DNA from: Acidimicrobiales bacterium
Lineage (GTDB): Bacteria > Actinomycetota > Acidimicrobiia > Acidimicrobiales > Aldehydirespiratoraceae
Assembly: GCA_041394245.1 (NCBI GenBank)
Contig: JAWKIR010000003.1
Location: 558,001-622,000 of the forward strand
Direction: 5' to 3'
DNA: 64,000 bases
This document shows, in pieces, positions 40,559-48,453 of the stretch (the stretch's first letter is position 1; each line of letters starts with the position of its first letter). Below the pieces are notes generated by a model that made no database searches, was not told the DNA's origin, and saw only the letters and a program-made list of their open reading frames with translations. The position numbers and the translations under genes were made by a program.

Positions 40559-41110
40559 ATGTTGCTTGCAGATTTCGCGCCGGACTATCCGTTCTGGGCC
40601 GAGCGGGTCAGTCTCGGCGTCGGCCTGATCCGGGTGCTCGTCGGGGTCACACTGGCCGCCCACGGCTATGCCAAGTTCTTCAAGGGCGGTCGCATCGCCG
40701 GCACCGGACGCTGGTTCGACTCGATGGGCATGCGGCCCGGCAAGTTCCACGCCTATCTGGCGGCATCGACCGAGGTCGGTGCCGGTCTGCTCTTCGCCGT
40801 CGGACTCCTCACCCCGCTGGCCGCGGCCGCGATGGTGGCCCTCATGGTCGTCGCCGGCTGGACCGTGCACCGCGACAAGGGCTTCTTCATCGTCGGTGAG
40901 GGCTGGGAGTACAACTTCATTCTCGCGGTCGTCGCGGTCGGCATCGCCACGACCGGGCCCGGCCAGTACTCGCTCGACTACCAGTTCGGTTTGACCGATC
41001 CCGACTTCGACGGCATCACCGGTCTGCTTATCGCCGCGGTCGGCGGTGTGGGAGCGGCCGTCGCACAACTCGCGATCTTCTACCGCCCCCCTGCTCCGAG
41101 CACCGACTGA
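40559..41110 (+). CDS. DoxX-family membrane protein
   Basis: 183 residues with four predicted membrane helices (GLIRVLVGVTLAAHGYAKFF, TEVGAGLLFAVGLLTPLAAAA, NFILAVVAVGIAT, ITGLLIAAVGGVGAAVAQLAIF). HGYAKFFKGG and the GTGRWFDSMG loop are typical of DoxX/DoxD relatives. Mycobacterial DoxX acts with superoxide dismutase and a rhodanese in a membrane oxidoreductase complex; whether this one does is unknown. The start is the ATG with AAGGGGGG just upstream; a GTG two codons earlier is weaker. Its stop abuts the convergent monooxygenase gene. Confidence 0.85.
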   Translation: MLLADFAPDYPFWAERVSLGVGLIRVLVGVTLAAHGYAKFFKGGRIAGTGRWFDSMGMRPGKFHAYLAASTEVGAGLLFAVGLLTPLAAAAMVALMVVAGWTVHRDKGFFIVGEGWEYNFILAVVAVGIATTGPGQYSLDYQFGLTDPDFDGITGLLIAAVGGVGAAVAQLAIFYRPPAPSTD

Positions 41111-42349
41111 TCAGCGAGGGACGGCCACGGCCACCCCGTCGAGGTGGGCGCGGATCTCCGCGTGCAGTTCCGTCGCGTCGCGGCCTACTCCGTCGATGAA
41201 CGACGAGTTCCTGCGTCGGTTGAAGACGGTGCCGAGCACGAACAGACCGGCCTGGTCGGTCACACCTTCGGTATGACGCAACCCGCCCTTGGCATCGAGC
41301 AACTCGACCGGCAAATACGGGTAGTCCGGTCGGAATCCCGTGGCCCACACGACGGTGCGGAACCGGTCGGCGGGCAGCGCGAGGACGGGTTCGTCGACGA
41401 GCGTGCGGTCGGGTCGGCTCGGTGCAGCCAGCTCGCGCGAGATTCCGGCGACGGCGGCATGTTGGTCGCATCGATCGAGCAGCCGATCCTGCTTCAGGTC
41501 GGCGCTGTGGACGACGTTGGCGAGCGAGCCCGAGAACTGCAGCGCCGTGCCGGCGATGCCGGCCAGACGCCCGACGATCTGCACTCCGGCGCTACGGAGT
41601 TCGTTGAGTCCGAGATCTCTCCCCTCGGGTGAACCGACGAGTTGTAGCGAGGGAGTCCGGCGTGCCTTGCGCGGGTCCTCGACCTCGGAGATGCGCTCGT
41701 CGAGGACGCCGATCCGCTCGAGCCACCAGTGGATGTCCATGCCTCGGTATCGGCGCGGCAGCCGGACGTGGTTGCTCACGGCGAGGGTCACCTCGTGACC
41801 CGCCCGGGCGAGCTCGTCGGCGATCTGGGAGCCCGACGCCGACGCACCGACGACGAGGACCGGCCCCTCGACCTCGCTGGGGTTGCGATAGTGGATCGGC
41901 GCCAGGTGACGGGTCCCGGTCGGGAAGTCGGCGGCGAAGGCCGGGATGTGGGGCGTGCCGCAGGCGCCGGTTGCGATCACGACGGCGGCGCTCGTGATCT
42001 CGCCGGTGCTTGTCCGTAGTCGGAACCGATCGCGGGCATGGGTGATGCACTCCACCGAGGCTTCGTGGTGAACGGGTGCACCGAACGATGACCGGTACGA
42101 CTCGAGGTGGTCAGCGACCTCGCGGGCGGTCATGTAGCCGTCTGGGTCGGCCCCCGAATAGGTGAACCCGGGCAGCCGGCTCATCCAGTTGGGGGTGAGA
42201 AGGCGAAGCGAGTCCCAGCGTTCGGTCCGCCATGCATTCGCCGTACCGCCGCGCTCGAGGACGACATGGTCGACCCCGTCGGCGGTGAGGCAGTGGCTCA
42301 TGGCGAGGCCGGCTTGACCGGCCCCGATGATGGTGACGTCCGTGTGCAT
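41111..42349 (-). CDS. FAD-dependent NAD(P)-binding oxidoreductase (flavin monooxygenase-like)
   Basis: 412 residues with two Rossmann motifs: FAD site IIGAGQAGLAMSHCL at residues 7-21, and NAD(P) site VLVVGASASGSQIADELA around 165-182. VVWATGFRPDYPYLP is the conserved ATG motif near the C-terminus. The FMO fingerprint region is altered (GTRHLAPIHYRNP), as in YUCCA-like and actinobacterial CzcO-type enzymes often found beside metal or sulfur stress genes. Its neighbours in the same direction are OsmC and a methyltransferase. Reaction not assignable. Confidence 0.85.
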   Translation of the reverse strand: MHTDVTIIGAGQAGLAMSHCLTADGVDHVVLERGGTANAWRTERWDSLRLLTPNWMSRLPGFTYSGADPDGYMTAREVADHLESYRSSFGAPVHHEASVECITHARDRFRLRTSTGEITSAAVVIATGACGTPHIPAFAADFPTGTRHLAPIHYRNPSEVEGPVLVVGASASGSQIADELARAGHEVTLAVSNHVRLPRRYRGMDIHWWLERIGVLDERISEVEDPRKARRTPSLQLVGSPEGRDLGLNELRSAGVQIVGRLAGIAGTALQFSGSLANVVHSADLKQDRLLDRCDQHAAVAGISRELAAPSRPDRTLVDEPVLALPADRFRTVVWATGFRPDYPYLPVELLDAKGGLRHTEGVTDQAGLFVLGTVFNRRRNSSFIDGVGRDATELHAEIRAHLDGVAVAVPR

Positions 42350-42391
42350 GGGACTCGCTTCCCTTCGTCGTGTGGTGCCGTGGGCGACGGA

Positions 42392-42955
42392 TCAGACGAC
42401 CTCGACGGTCACGGCCGTCGGGTTGGTGAAGATGTCGAAGACGGCTGAACGCTTCTGGCTCTGGGCGACGATCGCCTCGACCGTCGCGTCCTCGGTGTCG
42501 GCGTCGATGTCGTAGGCGACCCGCACGGCGGAGAAGCCGTTGCGCACATCGGGATCGATGCCGAGGATGCCCTGCATGTCCATGTCGGCCTCCACCGTGG
42601 CGGCGACCTTGTGGAGCTTGACGCCCCAGTTCTGGGCGATCGACGCGATGCCGGCGGTGAGACAGCCGGCCAGCGCCATCATCGCCAACTCGGGCGGGGT
42701 GGCGCCCTCGTCGGATGCGCCGAACAGGCTCGGGTGATCGGTGACGACGGTGTGGGGGCGGGCGTGGGCCTGTTCCTCGCCGAGGCCGAAGAAGCCGTCG
42801 ACCGTTGTGGTCGCCTGGTTGCCGTCGACCCACTGGCTCGTGGCCCGGAAGGTGAACTTGGCGGCCGGCGGGGCGCCAGTCAGCACCTCACGGGCGTGGA
42901 GCAGGTGCTCGACGTCGACGCCGTTGATCTGGTTGCTGGGTTCGGTGATGGTCAT
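42392..42955 (-). CDS. OsmC-family protein
   Basis: 187 residues. The OsmC peroxiredoxin fold is shown by ATSQWVDGNQATTTVDGFFG, PELAMMALAGCLTAGIAS (peroxidatic Cys), then HKVAATVEADMDMQGILGI. The second Cys expected near the C-terminus is not present (SAVFDIFTNPTAV), as in a subset of OsmC relatives, so an external thiol would have to resolve the sulfenic acid. Start at the ATG before TITEPSNQ. A run of TTGG repeats lies just upstream. Located between the flavin oxidoreductase and methyltransferase genes. Confidence 0.85.
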   Translation of the reverse strand: MTITEPSNQINGVDVEHLLHAREVLTGAPPAAKFTFRATSQWVDGNQATTTVDGFFGLGEEQAHARPHTVVTDHPSLFGASDEGATPPELAMMALAGCLTAGIASIAQNWGVKLHKVAATVEADMDMQGILGIDPDVRNGFSAVRVAYDIDADTEDATVEAIVAQSQKRSAVFDIFTNPTAVTVEVV

Positions 42956-42974
42956 TGGATTGCTGCTTTCTGTC

Positions 42975-43003
42975 TGTGGTTGGTTGGTTGGTTGATTGGT
43001 TGG
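42975..43003. repeat. TTGG simple-sequence repeat
   Basis: Several near-perfect TTGG units (one altered to TTGA) sit in the gap between the osmC-like gene and the methyltransferase gene, upstream of the osmC-like start on the minus strand. It may vary in length by slippage and affect expression. Confidence 0.7.
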
Positions 43004-43013
43004 GTGATCCCGG

Positions 43014-43847
43014 TCAGGCGGCCTTGCGACCGATGACGTGGGTGAGCTCGTTGACGACGCGGTACGAGCCGTCGGCGGCCCGGAACGGGTCGACTGTCGC
43101 CATGAGGAGCGCACGCAGCGCCTCCTCCCCGAGGAGGTCGAGGGCGGGCTTCATCAGCCCGGGCGATCGCAGGCACCTCCACATCGCCTCGGTGTCGGGT
43201 ATCTCGTGCAGGGCCTGGGTGGCGCCCCGCTCGACCATCTCGAAGCCGGCATCGGCGAACATCGTCTCGGCCACACCGGGCGCACCGATCGAGGCCAGGC
43301 CGATCATCTCGTCCTTGGTGGAAGCGGTGGCGCCGCCGAGGGTGATGAACATGTCGCGGAAGTCCAGCTTGTCGCCGGGACCCCAGAAGGTCACGGCGAT
43401 CATCCCGCCGGGCTTCAGCACCCGGTTGGCTTCGGCCATCGCGACCTCGCAGCCGCCCCAGATGCCGTTGAAACTGGTGACGACGTCGAACCCCGCATCG
43501 TCGTAGGGAAGGGCGAACATCGAGCCGGCGTCGAAGCGGCCGCCGGGCGTTCGGCGCCGGGCGATATCGAGGAGCTCGAGCGAGGCGTCCAGGCCGGTGA
43601 CGTTCGCCCCCCGCCGAGCGGCACGGGCGGTGGCGTAGCCGGACCCACAGGCGAGGTCGAAGAGCTCCGTGCCCGGCCCAACGCCGATGGTGGCGAAGAC
43701 GTGTTCGGTGGCGTCACGGCTGTAGGGCTCGAAGAGGTAGGCCCAGTCGAGGGCGGCATGACCCCAGGCGGCGCCGGCGTCGCGCCAGCCGTCGTCGGGG
43801 GCCGTGGTCGTGTGCTGCTGTGTGCCGGTGCTCGTCATGTGGCCCAT
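43014..43847 (-). CDS. SAM-dependent methyltransferase
   Basis: 277 residues, class I methyltransferase. Motif I is ELFDLACGSGYATARAARRG, followed by the acidic VTGLDASLELL, motif II FDVVTSFNGIWGG and motif III LKPGGMIAVTFWGPG. The C-terminal region (FADAGFEMVERGATQALH) forms the substrate lid, as in UbiE/arsenite methyltransferase-like enzymes of unknown substrate. Two in-frame ATGs (43847, 43838) are possible; I took the first because GGGG lies 7 nt upstream. The longer frame over the divergent gene is not coding. Confidence 0.85.
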   Translation of the reverse strand: MGHMTSTGTQQHTTTAPDDGWRDAGAAWGHAALDWAYLFEPYSRDATEHVFATIGVGPGTELFDLACGSGYATARAARRGANVTGLDASLELLDIARRRTPGGRFDAGSMFALPYDDAGFDVVTSFNGIWGGCEVAMAEANRVLKPGGMIAVTFWGPGDKLDFRDMFITLGGATASTKDEMIGLASIGAPGVAETMFADAGFEMVERGATQALHEIPDTEAMWRCLRSPGLMKPALDLLGEEALRALLMATVDPFRAADGSYRVVNELTHVIGRKAA

Positions 43848-43892
43848 GGTGCGGCCCCGGAACCGGTGAGTCTTGAAGAATCCCTGGAGAGA

Positions 43893-43926
43893 GTCTGAAG
43901 ACCATCTCCAGCCGGTCTCCAAGACC
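43893..43926. promoter_or_regulatory. Paired palindromes in a divergent promoter region
   Basis: GTCTGAAGAC (43893-43902) and GGTCTCCAAGACC (43914-43926) are both perfect palindromes with the same GTCT/AGAC arms, lying between the methyltransferase gene and the gene at 43956. Probable binding sites for one dimeric regulator; no regulator gene is adjacent. Confidence 0.4.
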
Positions 43927-43955
43927 CGTTTCCGCTGTTCAGGCACGGTGGCGCC

Positions 43956-44720
43956 ATGAGATGCATCACCACTCCCCGGCATTCCCGGATCACCATCGAC
44001 CCGGCCTTCAACGGTCCCGCCAACTCGGGGCATGGCGGCGTGTGCGGCGGACGTTTCGCCGAGCTCGTCGACGGAGCGCGAGCGTCGGTTCGCTTCGAGT
44101 CACCAATCCCTCTTGACGAACCACTGGCTGCCACCCGTGTCGGCTCGACGGTCAGGGTCGTCGGTTCTGCCGGCCCGGTCGCCAGTGTGCGGACGCTGGC
44201 GGAGCCACTGCGGACCGGTCCCTTTGGTCGTCTGTCGCGGGCCGACGTTGCCGCGGCCGAAGCCGGTTGGCTCGATGGTCGCGACGGCGACCACGTCGCC
44301 CCGACCTGTTTCGCATGCGGCCCTGAGCGGGGCGACGGTACCGGTCTCGGCCTGCGTCCCGGGCCGGTGCCCGAGTCGTCGATCCTCGCGACCTCGTGGC
44401 TTCCGGGAGTCGGATGCGAGGTTCCCCACTGGATGGTCTGGGCCGCGCTCGACTGCCCGACCGGCCTTCCCGCCCTGGCTGCGGTGGGGCTCGATCAGGC
44501 GGTGGTCACCGCCGAGCTCTCGGTCGAGATCCGTGACCGGGTCCGTGGCGACGGTGACTACCAACTCGTGTCCCGGCGAACCGGTGGAGCGGGCCGCAAG
44601 CATTTCACCGAGGCCGCCCTCGTGGACGAGCGAGGACGGCTGGCCGCAGTGGCGACGGCGCTCTGGGTGACCGTCCCCATCCACGTGATGCAGCCGCATC
44701 GGGTTCTCGGTGCCGAGTAG
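43956..44720 (+). CDS. Hotdog/thioesterase-like protein of unknown function
   Basis: 254 residues. The middle part carries CFACGPERGDGTGLGLRPG, a signature seen in hotdog-fold thioesterase-like proteins (CFVCGP...GL). HWMVWAALDCPTG then matches the central hotdog helix, and ALVDERGRLAAVATALWVTVP the final strand pair. The N-terminal 110 residues (NSGHGGVCGGRFAELVDGARASVRF) look like a second, degenerate hotdog domain. It probably acts on an acyl-CoA or binds a ligand. Divergent from the methyltransferase; start ATG is uncertain by a few codons. Confidence 0.65.
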   Translation: MRCITTPRHSRITIDPAFNGPANSGHGGVCGGRFAELVDGARASVRFESPIPLDEPLAATRVGSTVRVVGSAGPVASVRTLAEPLRTGPFGRLSRADVAAAEAGWLDGRDGDHVAPTCFACGPERGDGTGLGLRPGPVPESSILATSWLPGVGCEVPHWMVWAALDCPTGLPALAAVGLDQAVVTAELSVEIRDRVRGDGDYQLVSRRTGGAGRKHFTEAALVDERGRLAAVATALWVTVPIHVMQPHRVLGAE

Positions 44721-44753
44721 CAACGGTTCGACACCGTTCACCAAGAGGTCGTC

Positions 44754-45249
44754 GTGGGGGCCAATGGTGTGAGAGGCAATGGTGTGACGGGCAATGGCGA
44801 GAGCGATCCGTTGTTGCGGGTAGAGGGTCTGAGGACCGGTTTCGCCACCGATCGCGGGCGTTTGCGAGCCGTCGACGGCGTCTCGTTCGACCTTCGCTCC
44901 GGGGAGACGCTCGGCTCGCTCGCAACGGTTCGATCGACGGCGGCCGGGTCGAGTTCGCCGGCCGTGGCGTGCACAACCTCTCCCGGGCCGATGCCCGCCA
45001 CTTCTGGGGGACCCAGATGGCGATGGTCTTCCAGGATCCGATGACCTCGTTGAATCCCGTGAAGAGGATCGGCACCCACCTGACGGAGGCCATCCGGTTC
45101 CATCTCGGGGCCGACAGGTGATCGCGATCGCCCTTGCGTGCAATCCGATGCTGTTGATCGTCGATGAACCGACGACCGCGCTCGACGTGACGGTGCAGAA
45201 GCAGATCCTCGACGCTCGCCCAACTCGTCGATCGGCTCGAACCCGCTGA
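44754..45249 (+). pseudogene. Wrecked peptide/nickel-type ABC transporter ATPase (OppD/DppD-like)
   Basis: Three fragments of one ATPase lie in order but in different frames. The N-terminal LLRVEGLRTGFATDRG-RAVDGVSF and LRSGETLG come first, in frame 3. Then NGSIDGGRVEFAGR to MAMVFQDPMTSLNPVKRI (Q-loop), in frame 2 from about 44924. Then QVIAIALACNPMLLIVDEPT with TTALDVTVQKQIL (Walker B, D-loop), in frame 1 from about 45112. A further shift continues LAQLVDRLE. The Walker A segment expected after GETLG and the LSGGQ segment are deleted. No permease or binding-protein genes remain nearby. A clear relic of a lost transport operon. Confidence 0.88.
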
Positions 45250-45261
45250 TCCCGCGACCGC

Positions 45262-45984
45262 TCAGGCGGTCGGGACCCGACGGGGTACGCCGATGCGCAC
45301 CTCTACGCCCGGCGACCAGTGGCAGATCGGGTCACCGGTCGGCGCCGGAAGCCCGCCCGCCGTCAGCAGTTCGTCGTCGAGTTCGAGGACCTCGGCCCGG
45401 TGCAGGGGCCACGGCGAGTGTTCGGCGAGTGCGGCGCGCAGGCCCCGCTGGGTCATGCTGTAGAGGCGCCACCTCGCGGTGATGTGGTGTTCGAGCTCGC
45501 TGATCTCATCCGGTTCACAGGGCTCGCCGATCCGCACCTTCACCCGTGAACTGGCACCGCGGGGTCCGGGCCATCGGCGGCGACTGGTGTAGGTCACGGT
45601 GTCGCCCACTCGTTCGAGCGACATCGCCGACCAGTGGTACGGGAGGCGGTAGACTGTCCGCGCCGTGACCACGGCGGCGAGGCGGGCGGCATCGAGCGAC
45701 AGGAACCAGACCCCACGGGTGCCGTCGGGTGCGATGACGTAGGTGCGGACGTTGGTCTCCCAGAAGTGGGAGATCCACGGGAGCGCCGGGCCACGCGGGG
45801 GTCGCACCTCCATCTCGAACGGCACGAGGGCCACCCAGGCTCGGCCGTCGAAGGTGTCGACCGTCAGGCCCTCGGGCAGGAGCCGCTGGACGACGTCGGG
45901 GTCGTAGGACCAGTGCAGGAAGGTCAGTTGGTCCCAGCGGTGGATCATCGACGCATGTCGGACCTCGACCGGGCACGGCTCCAT
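45262..45984 (-). CDS. DUF2071 (YqjF-like) protein
   Basis: 240 residues of DUF2071. Blocks: WDQLTFLHWSYDPDVVQRLLP, LTVDTFDGRAWVALVPFEM, SHFWETNVRTYV, DGTRGVWFLSLDA and a C-terminal beta region ending PICHWSPGVEVRIG. The fold is acetoacetate-decarboxylase-like, but the catalytic Lys of that family is not evident. Start chosen at the ATG before EPCPVEVRHASM; it lies 10 nt after the serpin stop, so the two genes may be cotranscribed. Function unknown. Confidence 0.82.
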   Translation of the reverse strand: MEPCPVEVRHASMIHRWDQLTFLHWSYDPDVVQRLLPEGLTVDTFDGRAWVALVPFEMEVRPPRGPALPWISHFWETNVRTYVIAPDGTRGVWFLSLDAARLAAVVTARTVYRLPYHWSAMSLERVGDTVTYTSRRRWPGPRGASSRVKVRIGEPCEPDEISELEHHITARWRLYSMTQRGLRAALAEHSPWPLHRAEVLELDDELLTAGGLPAPTGDPICHWSPGVEVRIGVPRRVPTA

Positions 45985-45994
45985 GCGCTCGAGA

Positions 45995-47209
45995 CTAGGT
46001 GGTCGGGTCGAGCAGACGCCCCACGAAGAGAATCGCACCCGTGTCCTGGTGGACGATCGCCCAGGTGAACGGATGGTCGGCGACGACAGTGAGATCGGCG
46101 GGCGGCGGTCCGGAGTCGGCGAAGCCGAGTGCGGTTGCCGCCGCGGCCTCGGTGCCCTTCTCGTCGACGACGACCTTGGCGCCGTGGAGCGCCCCGGTGA
46201 TGGCGATGTCGGGGGCGATGCCCTCGAAGGGGGCGCCGGCGCAGAAGTCGAGGGGGCAGAGCCACTCGAACAGGTCGGTGGGCGGAAGGGTCTGCTCCCA
46301 CTTGGGCATGGTGAGGTCGACGAGGCCCTCGACCGCCGTCTCGCGGAGGTTCGCGAACGACTCGGCGTCGAGTGACGCCTCGACCGCTTCGAGTCCATCG
46401 GTCTCGTGGGGAACGATCAGCCACATCGCGAGCTCGTCGCCCTCGTAGGGGAGCTCGACCGCGTCGGCGGCATCGAGCCGGACGAACCGGCGGGTGGTCG
46501 GATCATGGTCGTGCATGAACGGCGTCGTCACCTCGGATCCGTCGGCCGTCGTGAACTCGTCGTCGGTGGTGAGCTCGGCCAGGAACGGCTGGGCCCAGTC
46601 GGCCTTCAGGTAGACGGTGTTGACGAGGACGAGCCGCTGACCTTGCACGAACCCCTCGTCGACGATGGTCGGGATCAGGCCCCTCGTGGTGTCGGACACC
46701 CACCCGTTGATGGTGTCGGCGGCCGCGGCACCGTCGGTGGTGTCGACTGGCTGGATCGTCGCCCCGTAGTCGCCCGCCGCGGTGTCGAGGAAGGCCGGGA
46801 GGGGTGAGAACTGTTCATCGGGGAACAGCCGGTTTGCGACCTCGAGGGTCGTCGGCTCGACCGACGAGGCGGAGAGACGGAGATCGACCGCGTTGGCGGC
46901 CGCGTCGTTGCCGGCGGCAGGGAACCCGAAGATCCGATCGAGGACTGCGCCGGTGTCGGGCGATGCGCCGGCCCGGGCGAGGCTGAAGGCCGTGCCGATG
47001 CTGACGGGGCTCGACACCGCGTTGCCCTCGAGACTCCGGTGGAATCCCCAACCCGCGGCGTTGACGCCCGCCACCCACTCCTCGGCGGGGGCCACCGGGT
47101 CGACCGGCAGGCGGTCGGCGGTGGGTGTCGCGGTGTCCGATGTGCCACAGGCGACCCCCAGCAGCGCGAACGCGAGCAGGAGGGAGGACAGCTTCCACGG
47201 ATTGGCCAT
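45995..47209 (-). CDS. Lipoprotein serpin (serine protease inhibitor)
   Basis: 404 residues. A lipoprotein signal (LLLAFALLGVACG) and short linker lead into a full serpin domain: NAVSSPVSIGTAFSLARAGA, NRLFPDEQFS, INGWVSDTTRGLIPTIV, VLVNTVYLKADWAQPF, and PYEGDELAMWLIVP. The reactive-loop hinge is DEKGTEAAAATALGF, with small residues that allow loop insertion, then ADHPFTWAIVHQDTGAILFVGR at the end. The hinge sequence indicates an inhibitory serpin; residues after it (ADSGPPPAD) include the P1 region, whose target is not obvious. It probably guards the cell surface from proteases. Serpins are patchy in bacteria. Confidence 0.9.
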   Translation of the reverse strand: MANPWKLSSLLLAFALLGVACGTSDTATPTADRLPVDPVAPAEEWVAGVNAAGWGFHRSLEGNAVSSPVSIGTAFSLARAGASPDTGAVLDRIFGFPAAGNDAAANAVDLRLSASSVEPTTLEVANRLFPDEQFSPLPAFLDTAAGDYGATIQPVDTTDGAAAADTINGWVSDTTRGLIPTIVDEGFVQGQRLVLVNTVYLKADWAQPFLAELTTDDEFTTADGSEVTTPFMHDHDPTTRRFVRLDAADAVELPYEGDELAMWLIVPHETDGLEAVEASLDAESFANLRETAVEGLVDLTMPKWEQTLPPTDLFEWLCPLDFCAGAPFEGIAPDIAITGALHGAKVVVDEKGTEAAAATALGFADSGPPPADLTVVADHPFTWAIVHQDTGAILFVGRLLDPTT

Positions 47210-47247
47210 GTTGGTCCGACGACGCGGCCGGCCAGCTGGTTCCCGCC

Positions 47248-47265
47248 ACGCGTCCGCGGACGCGT
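47248..47265. repeat. 18-bp perfect palindrome (copy 1)
   Basis: ACGCGTCCGCGGACGCGT in the gap between the serpin and DUF222-HNH genes. The same 18 bp are the core of a longer palindrome inside the HNH gene (48016-48041). Confidence 0.85.
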
Positions 47266-47442
47266 CGATCGCCCTGTTGTGGACCGCCTTGCCTGTCGCC
47301 CCCCTCGCTGCGTGTCACACCCCCTCTCTACGCTGGGTCGAGCGGAGCTCGACCAACCCACTTCGCCACGCGGTACCGAAGGTCATCTCGAATGGCATCT
47401 CTGGGCGGTCCATCACGACGACTCGTTGTCTGGAGCCCGCTC

Positions 47443-48447
47443 ATGCCCGTCGCCCCATCGCCGACAGAAGACACCCGATCGCTCGCCGATCGGTTCCGAT
47501 CACTCACCGATGTCTGGAGTCGCAGCCTGGTTCGCATCGTGGACCTGGCCGCGGCGTTCGCGGACTCGACCGAATGGGTGGTGGCCGGGTCACCGACCGC
47601 CGCGCACCATCTCGCGGCGATCGCCGACGTCGACGTGGCGACGGTGCGCGAATGGATCCGGATCGGCCGGCAACTGCGCACCCTGCCCGCGTCCGCGGAT
47701 GCGTTCGCGTCGGGCGTCATCTCCTACTCGAAGCTGCGGACCCTCTCCCGGGTCGCCACCCCCGACAACGAGCGAGAGCTGCTGGAGATCGCGTGCGACG
47801 TCGCTGCCGGTGAGCTCGGCCGTGCCTTGGCGGCATGGATGGGCCGAAACTGCGATCCCGAGGATCTCGATGCCCACCAGCAGCGCCGGCGCGCCATCCG
47901 CGAGCGGGTGGAACCCGACGGCATGACGACAGTGACGATGAACCTCCCGCCGCTCGTCGCAGGTGCGTGGTCGGCTGCGCTCGACACGCTCGTGATGCGC
48001 AACCCACCTCGCCCGGGCCACGCGTCCGCGGACGCGTGGCCGACCCTGGCGCAGCAGAAGGTCGACGCACTCCACACGCTGCTCACCCAGGGCGGCTCGG
48101 GATCGATCGTCGAGGTCGTACTCCATGTTCGGGGCGATGGCTGCACGCTCGACGACGGCACACCGATCCCCGGGTCGGTCGTCGAACGGATCGCTCCCGA
48201 CTCGTTCCTTCGGGCGCTGATCCACGATGCCGAGTCCCGCCCCGTCAACGCGTCCGGCCGGCAACGCCATCCGACGACCCGTCAGAAGCGGGTCGTCACC
48301 GCGCGCGAGCCCGCGTGCCGAGACTGCGGACGTACCGACCTCCTCGTGTTCGACCACGTCCCGAGCTACCAGGAGTCGCAGCACACGCTCGTCGAGGAGC
48401 TGGAGGTCCGGTGTTCGCCGTGCCATCGGCGCCGACACGCCTCGTGA
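47443..48447 (+). CDS. DUF222-HNH endonuclease-like protein (13E12 repeat family)
   Basis: 334 residues. The N-terminal DUF222 helical domain (TVREWIRIGRQLRTLPASADAFASGVISYSKLRTL and ELGRALAAWM) is followed by a variable middle. A C-terminal HNH domain has CRDCGRTDLLVFDHVPSYQE and CSPCHRRRHAS, with two CxxC zinc pairs. Members are multi-copy in actinobacteria and are often called REP13E12 proteins; activity is poorly known. The start follows GGAG at 7 nt; an in-frame ATG 51 nt earlier is possible. A 26-bp perfect palindrome lies inside the coding sequence and is translated as GHASADAW. Confidence 0.85.
   Translation: MPVAPSPTEDTRSLADRFRSLTDVWSRSLVRIVDLAAAFADSTEWVVAGSPTAAHHLAAIADVDVATVREWIRIGRQLRTLPASADAFASGVISYSKLRTLSRVATPDNERELLEIACDVAAGELGRALAAWMGRNCDPEDLDAHQQRRRAIRERVEPDGMTTVTMNLPPLVAGAWSAALDTLVMRNPPRPGHASADAWPTLAQQKVDALHTLLTQGGSGSIVEVVLHVRGDGCTLDDGTPIPGSVVERIAPDSFLRALIHDAESRPVNASGRQRHPTTRQKRVVTAREPACRDCGRTDLLVFDHVPSYQESQHTLVEELEVRCSPCHRRRHAS
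48016..48041. repeat. 26-bp perfect palindrome (copy 2, within the HNH gene)
   Basis: Two 13-bp arms, GGCCACGCGTCCG and CGGACGCGTGGCC, meet without spacer. The inner 18 bp equal the copy at 47248-47265. Confidence 0.88.
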
Positions 48448-48453
48448 CCGGCT

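Noticed and set aside
39518..41068. 516-residue minus-strand open frame
   Set aside because: Antisense to the release-factor-fold and DoxX genes, low complexity (VGG, DRV repeats), no motif; a product of high G+C.
42975..43003. Insertion-sequence end
   Set aside because: Only a TTGG simple repeat; no inverted terminal repeats or transposase nearby.
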